DNA of 64,000 nt from Pyrenochaeta sp. MPI-SDFR-AT-0127. Taxonomy: Eukaryota > Ascomycota > Dothideomycetes > Pleosporales > Cucurbitariaceae. The notes under the pieces are model-generated. The model was not told where the DNA came from and did no database searches. It saw only the letters and a list, made by a program, of their open reading frames with translations. Below, in pieces: positions 33,429 to 43,650 of the stretch. Made by a program: the position numbers and the translations under genes. How positions within the stretch are numbered: position 1 is the stretch's first letter; every line of letters begins with the position of its first letter. The stretch covers positions 62,001 to 126,000 of the forward strand of contig JAGTJM010000033.1 in the NCBI GenBank assembly GCA_020747015.1. Direction: 5' to 3'.

Positions 33429-34567
33429 TGTTGGGCCAGACGAAAGTATGGTTCTAGGTGTAGGATGGGACAGAGAAAAAAGCACAACCCAGGTTGGTGT
33501 CTTAGGCGTTAGCGCCTGTCACTGTACGTAGTGACCTGAGACCCGAAAACCCTTAGGAGATTGCATGCGCAAGATAGGCAAATATGTATGACGAAGCCAC
33601 CTCCCTCGGACGATATGTACTGTTAGCGTAGGAGCACCTAAATCGTCTTGATGAAGAAGTTGTGTATCGTTCACCATAACGAAATTCAGTCCATATCTTC
33701 GCAGTCAGATTGAAATGATGCGACGGACAAGGTGTAACTTTATTGAAATGATTGGTAAAACAAGACCGAAACAGCAACTTGCAGGAATGAGAGCAAAGTT
33801 AACAAGTAGTATTAATTTGCTTGACTAGATACTAGAAATTTAACTCTCTCAGTCAATATCTTGAATGAGGAATTTTGTGCAATGCGCCAAGCCCATAACC
33901 CTTTGTTCCGTGATGCGACAGACGCAACCCGTGTAACAATCCTGCTACTAATGTAAAATATTTCTTGTATATAATGAGGTATTTGTCATGTGAAAATAGG
34001 GCAAGCAGGGCACTAGAGATAATACAACTCCAAATTAATCTACATGACGAGCCAAGCAACACTAGAAACGTGGTGGTGCAGTGCATTAAGAGACTCGGGT
34101 CAATATCTCGTCATCGTCATGAAACGTCAAAGGTTGCTTGCGGACAACATACAAGAAGAAGTGTAAGGGGTATTGCCAATAAAGCGGGAGAAGAGTAACT
34201 CAAATATGAAAGATAGCGGATTGACTCTAGGAAAAAAAGAAGTGTATACGCAAATGTGTATGCAACCATAATCATGTTCGCGTTTGCTGCTCATGCTTTG
34301 TTGGAAAACATTGAATGCGAGAACGACGAACGGCGATTGTGGAACCAAATCTTCATCAGAACGGAGAGGAAGATGATAAGAAATTTTTGAGGGCTGTTAA
34401 GGAGGAATGGCGTTGTGCCGGTTTAGTCTTGGCGATCGAACGCCTTGGGGATTGCGACAATGTTCGTTTGGTAGCTTGTTGCAGGGCGGAGGAAAACCGT
34501 GATCTAGATGTGTTTAAACTTTTTTGTGACACATAGCGGTTCGAGGATAATGACTATGCGTTAGGTG
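33429..34567. other. Intergenic, AT-rich, no clear gene
   Basis: About 1.1 kb between the convergent DUF6594 and second retropepsin-like genes. One 73-codon ATG frame on the plus strand (34315-34536) encodes a charged peptide with no recognised domain. I do not call it a gene. No repeats seen. Confidence 0.4.
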
Positions 34568-35541
34568 TTAATCCTTCTGTTCCTCTTGTAGTCCCTCCTC
34601 GCGTTCTTGAATCTCACTTTGCTCATTTTCTTTGTCTTTCGTTTTTTTTTTCTCATTCTTTTCTTTCTGGCGTCGCTCTTTTTCCCGTTTTGCCTTTTCG
34701 CGTTCGATGTTGGCTGTCAGTTGGGTCTTTTGAACATTCGTGGCTAACCATGTAACGTCAGTGCTTAGATGGCAGATTGCAGTGATTGGCTTACAATCTA
34801 TAGCAGGAGCAGGACTGCGAAAAGCAGCAAGAAGTGGGTAGTTGGATTTGTAGAGGCCGAGCCTCTGAATAGTTTGCAGGCCAATCATGACTTCGAAATC
34901 GTCAGACTTAACCACACGGCATGTTGACGACTCATGACGAGCTCGATTGTACTCTGGCCAGACTGTCAAGCTAAATCTGCGCCTCCCGAGATACCAGCGT
35001 ATATCAACCGTGCCGATGCTGTTGAATGCTTCGTTTGTGATGCTTTTAGCGAATGTCTCGATAGATTCGTTGTATTTGAGCCCTGGGATATCCTTGAGGA
35101 AATGAGTTGAGATGAGGTCCTCAGGGCATTGAGGGTCGAAAAGCACAACCCCAGAGCGCTTTATTTCATTATCGCCAACACGAATAAGAATGTCTGTAAC
35201 CACTTCCCATTCTGAACCGCGATTGGGACGCACGATTGCCTTTATTTTGCGCCATGCACGCTTGAGAAGATTTGGATTGTTGGAAGTACTGACGCTCAAG
35301 GGCTTGAGGGAGGTACTTGGGAGACCTGTTTTAGATGTCGGCGGTGGGGCGGCTGATGCGGAGGTTTCGAGGTTGCCATTGCATGAAGAAGGTATACATG
35401 ATTCGGTTGGTCGCTCAGCATGGAGTACTAGTTTATTGAAATGTTAGAGAAAGTTTCGACGATCAGTACTGTGAGCGCTAGGGGGGACCTACATCTGTCA
35501 CCAACTCGCATCCCCATCTGAGATTTTGGATCCGATGACAT
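34568..35541 (-). CDS. Retropepsin-like protein with altered active site and charged tail
   Basis: Exons 35541-35493 and 35427-34568 join (intron 65 nt, GTAGGT, CTAAC branch, CTAG) to 302 aa. A Ser/Pro-rich N-terminus (about 70 residues) leads to a domain resembling the protein at 31381-31856: EWEVVTDILIRVGD, KRSGVVLFDPQCPEDLIS, an IGTVDIRWYLG strand pair, and VVKSDDFEVMIGLQTIQRLGL. At the position of the D-T-A-S motif it has F-D-P-Q, so the Asp is kept but the Thr/Ser-Ala/Gly is not, and it is probably inactive as a protease. The last 65 residues are a Lys/Glu coiled coil. I infer relation to the smaller protein from the shared order of motifs, not from an alignment score. Confidence 0.6.
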
Positions 35542-38500
35542 AGTTCAACTAGTGCACATACACGTGCTAAAGTCTGTCTTTAAGCTCGGATATGGCTCGG
35601 GCCGTGTGCTGAGGAACCTGGACGTATGCTGTAGGAAGCGCGCTGTGTCGCTCGATATGTTCTGCGGGATCTGTGTTGAAACAGGCGGAACCACGCATAA
35701 TCCGCAGCGGCGAGAGATTGGGCAATGGCTTCTACAGTGTGGGGAAATCACCGCGTTGCCTGCGTCGGGGAAGATGGGATCAGGAGCGTTAAGGTGCTGG
35801 GCGAGGTAGGAACAGAGTGTGAGGTAAAAGGAAAGTCTCAACGGCGGATACCTGGGGCAATAACTTACCATCGGAGAACTGCAGGGTTCACGAGGTGCCG
35901 CACGCCTCAGCCGCAGACGTCAAAACTCCGATCATCGTTGGATTGAGATCAGGACAATGCGACACAGTTGGTAGCTGCCACAAGCACGTTTTATCAATTC
36001 CAGCCGCTCATGCCCTGATATCCATTGTATACAAGAGCCATGAAGCAGGCGTGCCTCGAGGTGCAGATCATCGAAGAGCACACCGCGGCTGGACGCGAAG
36101 ACGGCTTGAGCTTGGTCACCACAGGAATTCGATTAACAACGTTCTGTCTTCAATCGCATTGGAAGATAGCCTTTTCGTTGACGGCTCAGCTCAACTCTGA
36201 CACTAGTTTCCCGCCTTGATAAATCTTGCACGATGTTGCCGGCTCCGCGAACTTGAAATCAGTAAAGTTTTGCTATAGAATGCGGCGGTGAGGCGGGCAG
36301 CTTTGTGCTATGTATTCATGAAATGGCTTCACGGCGAACAAGCAGAGTCTAGAGGCCAACGACAGGCCCGTGTATTGATCTGGGAATTCGCCTAGACGAA
36401 TTCGCCAGATGACAGAGCGTTGCTACTCCAGTATGTTTGTCGAATTCTGTGGCCAAAATCAGCTTGTGAGCGCTCTTAAAAGGGGCTAGGCGTGTTCCTA
36501 GCGATCGGCGTGTGGACGTGGAACTCACAGATGCAGCCGACGCACATGCTGGGTGCATGCCAAGCTGTGTCGATGAAAACTGTTAAAAACCTAACACAGA
36601 CCGCAACAGCACTTCAGTTCTCGATTGAGATTTTTTGTGGTGATGTTAGGGTTGATGTGCCACGGAATGTGCACGGAGTGAGACCTACCGGTCGTTTGTT
36701 TTCCCGGCATCAGATGACGGCTTGAAGCGTCTCAGACATGACAGGTAGGTACATCAGCTGGGTGTCGCACTGCTGCCCTGCTGTACGAGTTTGCCATACG
36801 ATATGTCAATAAGGCGATGTGAAGGCAACCAGGTAAATACTGCAGAGCTACAAATCAAGATCGCTGGAAACAAAGCCTATTATAAGGTCGGCCCGCGTTC
36901 CATGCCTCCCATGTTCCGTCCCAGTTCCCCTCGTAGGGGTCCAGGTAAGGTCTATACTAAAGACAGCACAGGCAGCCCTTCATGATAATCAAGGGCTGAT
37001 GACTACTAGTAGAACTCAATTATCACTGAACAAGGACAGACTGCGTAGGACACCTTTTGCGTGTGCGCATGCACCGCTGCTCGAGCTTGTCTCGTAGTTT
37101 AAGTACTTGGAAGTGTCATGTTTCGGCTGTATGTACCTATATCCTGCAAAAACCAGAGGGTCCTTTTCCCAAGCTCACGGCAACATCTTAACGACACTGA
37201 GCCACCACACACCAGCGAGTGTGACTACATGCTTCATGTTGGGAGATGCCCAAAAACGTAGTATATGCTTAAAGAGGAACAGGCCATAGTCATGTCGTTC
37301 ATCTGATTAATAGCTACAGATTAAACAACGCCGATTGGTCAATTCCAGACAGTTCGTGGGACCGCACCGCTAGTGATTCAGGCCGATGTGGCTTTGGTGG
37401 CATGATCATGATCGCAACGGGAGCGCCTGCAACAATAGCTTAACCTAGAAGCACATATATATCCGATAGTCAGCCCTTCCAGCATGTTACTTGAACTCTC
37501 AGAATTTGTTGACCATTATCGCCGAGCCAGTAAGTTGGTGTTACCCATCATTAATAGGTCGAAGTATGTTTGACTTGCAAAATTTTCGCAACATCGCCGT
37601 TGAGGTTTGTTTCGGCACCTTCAGTCGCTTTCGCCGATCTGAAGTGACTAATGTTTAGCGCAGCCAGTCTTAACTAACTAACATTTAGATTATGAGTTTG
37701 AGGCGGGTTTACTGTCAACGATCCACAAACGAGTACGACCTCGGTAACCCCAACTAGGAATGTCTTCTCAGCCTTTTTATCGCTATGATAAAATTGATGC
37801 ACACTTCCACCTGTCAGACTACCAGAGCATCTACCGCTGGATTATGCCAACGATCTTCGTCAATGGATCAATCAACCACGCTAGACTCGGGGATAATCAT
37901 TTAGTCAGGGCCAGTGTTTACGCCAATCATGATACGGAGACATATGCATTCTGTCCTGAACGTCAGAGTGAATGGATCTACCGAACAAACATCCTTGAAA
38001 ATTAGTTGCGTATGGACATTGGTAAAAGGCTTTGTGCCCGGTGAAGGCAATACTGCTCCCAGAAGAAGAATGTTGTGAGGTTCTGTCGTGTTTTCACTCG
38101 GAAGAGGACGACAAGATACAGGGATGCTCTACAACCAGGGATCAAGGTCAAATTGCGAGGACATTGTAGAGCGGTGGTTATGTCTGCAATATCCGTGCTG
38201 CGCTTTGTACCACTCCAGACTCCAGATAGACTCAGACGGGTTGCACGGCTCTCCAACTCGCGGAGAACCGACGAGCATCAAGATTTGAGAGCGGAAGAAG
38301 GATACCAAGGCTGGCGAAGGTCATTTGCAGCGCAACCCTAGGGCTTCAGACTCGGCGGCTGGAAGTAGTTCGAGCCCGCAGGCGGGGAGCAACAGGCAAA
38401 GCTAGCGGACCTACCCAAGCGGCCTAACTGACGAGTGTGATTCGACGGCAAGCAAATAAAGCTAGCTGGCTGCAGGATAAATGGTATGTGGGTATTGGCC

Positions 38501-39865
38501 GATGCATGGCTTGAAATTATGAGCTGAGCCTGCTTCAGCTTAGTTGTTCAAACATAGTCATACCCAGAGGGCATGATTGTGCAGTTTATCTTACCTACTC
38601 CTGCTTGAGATGGCCATGCAATTGACGTTAACTTATCTGACCCGTCGTTTACACGTTGTAGCCATTGTGTTGAGTCCGGCTTAGACAGATACTGCTCCTT
38701 AGTGGCACCCCTGTTGTGATTTGTTTTGGTAAAAGAGTGATGCATGTACATCTAATGAACCAATGGGTTGTCAGGAATACCATTGAAGCTTCTGTATTGA
38801 TTTGGTAAACTCCTCGAAGTGGATTTACCTGATAATGAGATTTAAGTGCCAAGCAATACGATTCAGGTCAATCGTGCAGGTGCTACTACTCACTGTTGAA
38901 AGCTTGCTTTAGTGGTCAACCTTTGGGGCTTTTAGACAATTCATGCTCCTTAAGGTCGAAGCTCCTTTCTTGCTCAATTTAAACACTTAGAGCGACGCAC
39001 CCCATTCTAGCTGGCGATGCTATACTCTCTCCTAAATAATGCGGACAAACTTTGGAACAAAGTTTGTTATTCCCTTCGACCTCAAAGCGTTTTTGATACA
39101 TAGTCGAAGTTTCATTATAACCATACTAGTAATCCCACATAATTTCTAGTAGCGCCGATCTTCTCTTGGTTAGTTACGACCGACAGCAACCATTAAATTT
39201 TATCCATATTTGAGCCTCTAGCAGGCACACGAAACCTAGTAGACATTTTTATGTTAAGCTTGCAGTACTATTCACCGTTTATGACAGTATAGACTTAAGG
39301 ACCGACAGTTCTGACATGCGCTCTTTAAGGAAATCTAAAGTGTGCAATGTCGAAGTGGCATAGTTCTAGGCCATCCGCGAGCGGTTCGGTCAATATTCAT
39401 TTAATTCCAAGATACCACATTCTATCTATTGTTCTAAAGCGCGATAAGAAAGCTACCTAGCCGTACTTTAAAGTAAATAGGCGGCTAGCAAGCATAAGGT
39501 AATAGTTTCTTGAAGGATCGTGGAATTCGCATTATTACTGGGTGAACAGCGCTAGTAGTGCGGTGGCAGTCGCTCAGGCGAAGCTGTAGGTAGAAATTGG
39601 CGGAATAGGAGCGTCTTTAGTGTTGGTAGGTCACTGTAGGTACTACAAGTGGGACGGTGAGCTCTGACTAGGACTTGGCGCATATGCAATCTGACTTTAG
39701 GCGACCCGCTTAACCAAAGTTGATTATCCACCTGATGTAGGCGTGTCTGCAAACTCACAATATCTGTCATTGTCTTATATATAGGCTGCAGAACCGAAAT
39801 ACTATGGCAATCGCCTTCTTCCACTTTTCACAGCATCCCCTTCCTGCCATGCAGCCCAAAACCAA
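35542..39865. other. 4.3 kb tract without a supportable gene
   Basis: Both strands carry only short frames. The best is an 81-codon ATG frame at 37760-38005 with a KIDAHFHL sequence reminiscent of the start of an amidohydrolase, but it is not continued by a matching domain. From about 38.5 to 39.5 kb the DNA is AT-rich and full of TTA/TAA words. I see no terminal repeats, tRNA or rRNA. It may be old, decayed repeat DNA. Confidence 0.4.
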
Positions 39866-40462
39866 ATGTCCTACTGTACCACAACAAACACCATCCTACC
39901 CTTCACTCTCTCCTCTCCTCTAGGCACAGATATCTGGCGAAAACCACCCAATATCGACGTATTCACTGCCCCAATCCACCCTTCACCCTTATATAAGCAT
40001 CTGTTGCGGCTTTTCCACGGCGCTCGTATTACCGTGTCCCTACCATCCGTTGATTCGCTTCGCCAATTCGACCAAGCTGGTTTAATTTTACATTTCACAA
40101 GACCAAGCACCGAATTAAAATGTACCAAAGATAAGTGGATCAAAACCGGTATCGAATATTACGAAGGGAAACCTTGGGTTAGTACCGTTGGATGCGACGC
40201 GTGGTCGGATTGGAGCGTGATTCCGCTTCCCATTGTGGATGAAGAGAGTAGGCCGAAGGTGACGATCGAGGCGGAGAGGGTGGGGAAGAGTTTGTGGGTG
40301 TATCAGATTATCAAGGGAAAGGAAGTGGATAGTAAGGCGGAGGAAAAATTACCACTAAGAGAATTGAATTGGGTTTTTGCAGAAGAGGAAGGATGGGAGG
40401 TGGGGATTGGGGGATTTGTTGCGAGGGAGACAGAGGGAGACGGAAAAGATGAGTTAAGCTAG
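39866..40462 (+). CDS. DUF1349-domain protein, 3' end altered by transposon insertion
   Basis: A 198 aa single-exon frame. The domain is a concanavalin-like beta-sandwich: LGTDIWRKPPNIDVFTAP, a QAGLILHF strand, KDKWIKTGIEYYEGKPWVSTV, WSDWSVIPLP, VTIEAERVGKSLWVYQI and RELNWVFAEEEGWEVGIGGF. Its activity is unknown. The frame now ends in the sequence D-E-L-S-stop, where the last Ser and the TAG lie inside the terminal repeat of a transposon inserted at the TA of codon TTA (40454-40456). Across the element the original frame resumes at 42283 for 15 more codons and stops at 42328-42330. So the natural C-terminus has been exchanged for one residue, while the folded domain is intact. Confidence 0.85.
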   Translation: MSYCTTTNTILPFTLSSPLGTDIWRKPPNIDVFTAPIHPSPLYKHLLRLFHGARITVSLPSVDSLRQFDQAGLILHFTRPSTELKCTKDKWIKTGIEYYEGKPWVSTVGCDAWSDWSVIPLPIVDEESRPKVTIEAERVGKSLWVYQIIKGKEVDSKAEEKLPLRELNWVFAEEEGWEVGIGGFVARETEGDGKDELS

Positions 40463-40590
40463 CGTACATAGAAGTCGCCCACCCCTAGAAGTCGCCCACC
40501 CCTAGAAGTCGCCCACCCCTAGAAGTCGCCCACCCAACCAAAACAAGGATCACCAATTCAACGCGCGATAGCTCAACAACCACGCTTATA
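40457..40590 (+). repeat. Left terminal inverted repeat (134 bp)
   Basis: This matches the reverse complement of the right end through GCTTATA. It is 34 bp longer than the right repeat because of two extra 17-bp units. Outermost bases are AGCTAGCGTACATA. The inner part ends CAACCACGCTTATA. Confidence 0.9.
40471..40535 (+). repeat. 17-bp tandem units inside the left terminal repeat
   Basis: GAAGTCGCCCACCCCTA occurs at 40471, 40488 and 40505, followed by a 14-bp partial copy at 40522. The right end holds only one full and one partial copy. Such subterminal arrays are usually transposase-binding sites in pogo and mariner relatives. Confidence 0.92.
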
Positions 40591-40612
40591 TTTGAAACTG
40601 TGTATACATAGA

Positions 40613-42178
40613 TTAAAGAGTCAAGGCTGCTGCAGCAGCTGCTGCAGCAGCTGTAGCCTTTTCTAGGTCCTTTAATGCTGCAGCAGCTTGCTGAGCGGCT
40701 GCTCGATCAACCGCAACCTTAATTGCTTCTACGTTACTAAAGCGTTCATTTAGATCAACCTGAACGCGCTTCCTAATTTATCTATCCTTAATCTTATCTA
40801 GCTAATATTAGAGGCGCTGATTAGCAGTTTAGAGTTAAGCTGCTCGATTGTTTACGACGCCAATTGCCTTACTTACCTTGCCAAACAGTATCCGTGTGCT
40901 GCGAGATAAAGATTCTAATTGCAAAAGCTGTTATTAAGCTTAATATAGATCCTGTAGCCTTTAAGGAGTTCTAAACGATAGATCTGATATAGATGTAGGC
41001 GATGCAGCTAGTGGAGGAGTAATAGGCCGTGCTGAGACTTGAGATAATCGTAGTACTTAATCTGGGTTATAAGGACAGAGACCTGCTGCTCTCTAACTAG
41101 CTCGAATTACGCGCTTAGATAGGCCTTCTACATAAGCTTAATAGTAATAGCTTATAAAGCGTTCTTTTTTAACTGGAGCTGTATTATCTAGTGTCGAGAG
41201 CTCTCATATCTGACTGCGATAGCTTAACTTAATAATAGAGAATAGAGCAAGATCCAGAGGCTGCAGGATATAAGATGTATAAGCAGGAAGATAGAGAGTA
41301 ACTATCTTATTCTATTTGTAAAGCCACATGAACTCTATATCCGTATGAGAGCCATAGCTATTAAGTATTAGCATCCGATAGCGATCTTAATCTAGTACTA
41401 TACTAGGTATAAAGATGCGCTTAAGCCACTTAACTCTAATCATATATAACGTCCATCTATTCTTAGACGTTATATATAACTAATCTGGTACAGAGCTTAA
41501 TAGAAACTAGGTAGTTTGTAGGCTCTTAACCTTAAAGATTACTATGCATGTAAGCTTTTGCCCTATTACTAAGATTATCTTGATAATAGATACCCACTCG
41601 CGATTGCCTGGTTCTTTAATATAAGCCTTCTTCTTACCAGCTCTCGTAATAACTCTTATATTTGTATATACCCCTAGTACTATCCTAGTCTTATCTATAT
41701 TCTATATATCCTCTACCTATATGCCTAGCTCGATTCGAACGCGATTGAATAGCTCTAGAAATACTAGAACCTGGGTAGGGCTTGTCGTATTAGCTCTTAG
41801 GGCCTCGATCGATCGGCTAACGATAGAGGCAACACGTGGTTGACGCGATAAGAAGTTTGAGATCTACCTGCGTCTAAGTGGATTGTGATCGCCGTTAACC
41901 TTAAGAATTTGAGTAGCTATCTCTTGCACGCGCGCATGAGATGGAGGCTGAGCACGTGAGTCCTCCTTAAGAATCCATTAAATAATAAACTCCTCTTGTA
42001 CAGGTGCTAGTCTCTGTTGGTTTTGGTGAGCAGTAACGCGATCTGTGCGGCCGTTGATACGGTCTCGCAGTGTCTCTCTCGAGACGCCGTGCGCGATGGC
42101 AGCCTTCCTCTGGCTAGTAAAAACACCAGAATTAAGATCAGTAATAGCAGCTTATAGAGCAGCCTCACGGTTATCCAT
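40613..42178 (-). pseudogene. Decayed pogo/Fot1 (DDE_1) transposase
   Basis: On the minus strand from ATG (42178) one frame can be followed with many stops to about 41.3 kb and beyond. The N-terminal helix-turn-helix and CENP-B-type DNA-binding segment is recognisable (AIAHGVSRETLRDRINGRT, then PSHARVQEIATQIL). The first catalytic Asp lies in a degraded N-I-D-K-T (about 41690-41705). The second has become N-S-Y-G-S-H, Asp to Asn, at about 41345-41362. The pogo hallmark is present as LYLPAYTSYILQPLDLALFS. The C-terminus is an Ala/Gln-rich helix ending at TAA 40613-40615 in another frame. It cannot encode active transposase. Confidence 0.88.
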
Positions 42179-42180
42179 TT

Positions 42181-42280
42181 TATAAGCGTGGTTGTTGAGC
42201 TATCGCGCGTTGAATTGGTGATCCTTGTTTTGGTTGGGTGGGCGACTTCTAGGGGTGGGCGACTTCTATGTACGCTAGCT
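42181..42280 (-). repeat. Right terminal inverted repeat (100 bp)
   Basis: The reverse complement of this end equals the left repeat minus two 17-bp units. It begins three bases beyond the transposase start codon and runs to the TA duplication at 42281-42282. Confidence 0.9.
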
Positions 42281-42282
42281 TA

Positions 42283-43650
42283 GTGTGCGAATTTGAAGAC
42301 GGACTGGAAATCAAAATTTTGGAAGGATAGACCGTGGATCAGTATTCAAAGCTCGTTTGTCTAGACACTTGACTGTGATATCTCTATTTAACTCTACTTG
42401 CTCAGGTACTTCACGCCTAACGCATACCTCCCACACCAAGTTTGATCCCCGCATGCCTGAGTCATTGCTTCTCATTGGATTTGCAACTATACAATCAGCC
42501 CGGCATTCCTCAATTCCTTCATTTCGATTTATTGAGTTTCTTCATGAAGTAAGAGTAAGAACACTGATAGTTGATATTATGGCATTAAAAGTAACACTAT
42601 ATCGTATCTTTGGCGCATCTAAGGCCTTCGTTAGAAATGCAAGAGTATGGATAAAATGGTATGAAAACCCCCGCGGATGCGCGATGTGCAGAGCTTGCAA
42701 TGACGTACTTAGGATGTGAAATATATTTGAGAAAGTACGGCCTCGTGTAAATGAGGCACATGCCCTGCTGCATGCGAAAAGAAAATGACTGGTCGGAATA
42801 ACGAAAGATGATAAGTGATGCACAAACATGGATTCGGCAGCACAAGCGCAACCGCACAGTAGATACCTTTTTCAGCAGCCTCTCTGTCGACGTGGGAGAC
42901 AATGGAGGGGCACAGTCCTGGCGCATGACGCTGAAACTAGGCATCAGTGGAAAGGAGCACCCGAAGTCGCTTTCCTGGAGATGAGAAGTAACATTGCTTA
43001 CCAGACTAACGACTGCAGACATCGGATGACCTTGTCTTGTAAGTGCTAACCATTCCCTAAGCCGTTGCCCCCCCCGTAAGTAAGTTAATGCATCTTATTC
43101 TCCCAGGTCTTTCATTTTATAGCCGGCTTTGAGCCCATACTCGATGCAAGCTTCCCCCCTGGTTTGGTTCGTGACCTTTTTATCACCTCTAGGTTCTCGG
43201 TGCGTCCAATGCTTTGATTCTTCCATTTTAGGCCTGAAAGAGATTTTCGCCTCACCGACACATACTCAGCCTTTGTCATACCATGTCGCCAATTTAGACG
43301 ATCAGGCTAGGGCATCGCATTGAATAGACCATTCGGAAAGGAGCATTTCAGCTCTGTGCATATATCGCGCATGCCGAACAAAGCTTTTGTTGTGCACCTG
43401 AAACGGATGGCAACACCGTGAGCAAGAAGTCCTGGTCAAATCGTACGTTTTGTGGTGTTATGGACGTCCAGGCTCACGACCTCGGCATGGGTTAGTCGAG
43501 CTTTTGCCCGAGCGCGGGGTAAATTGCCATACAGTAGGGCGTATTCCCATAGCACCTTGATTCATAAAGAAAAAGCGCGACGCTCACCCTTTCTTTTGTC
43601 CTTGATTCTATCGATTGAAGTAGCTTGAGTATCGCCACGAATCTTTCACG
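42283..43650. other. Displaced DUF1349 3' end, then intergenic DNA
   Basis: Bases 42283-42330 are the severed 3' coding end of the DUF1349 gene (15 codons and TAG). The rest, about 1.3 kb up to the GST-like gene, carries short frames only. The longest plus-strand frame near 42.4-42.7 kb begins without ATG and shows no domain. No repeats seen. Confidence 0.6.

Larger units (their letters stand above)
40457..42280 (-). mobile_element. pogo/Fot1-like DNA transposon, RIP-decayed, 1824 bp
   Basis: The element begins AGCTAGCGTACATAG and ends with its reverse complement, and it is flanked by TA on both sides (40455-40456 and 42281-42282), the Tc1/mariner-pogo target duplication. The terminal inverted repeats are about 100 bp and contain 17-bp tandem units: three full copies and a partial one on the left, one full and one partial on the right. 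A transposase pseudogene fills the inside on the minus strand. Its stops are TAA or TAG where a pogo transposase would have CAA, CAG or TGG, and TA-rich words abound, as RIP produces. An alternative TA pair 5 bp further in (40460-40461/42276-42277) is possible because the ends are palindromic, but only the outer pair restores the host reading frame. Confidence 0.9.

Noticed and set aside
34315..34536. 73-codon ATG frame after the second retropepsin-like gene
   Set aside because: Charged composition but no homology I can recognise and no splice partners. It lies in the 3' flank of a minus-strand gene.
38340..38400. tRNA-like T-loop (GTTCGAGCCC) sequence
   Set aside because: I could not find a matching acceptor stem, D arm or anticodon arm at the right distances.
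40471..40535. CRISPR-like regularly spaced repeats
   Set aside because: The units are directly abutting with no spacers, lie in a transposon terminal repeat, and the genome is eukaryotic.
40460..42277. Inner TA pair as the target duplication
   Set aside because: The palindromic ends allow it, but only the outer TA pair extends the inverted repeat fully and restores the DUF1349 reading frame on excision.
42357..42719. 120-codon plus-strand frame downstream of the transposon
   Set aside because: No ATG at its start, no domain, and atypical composition.
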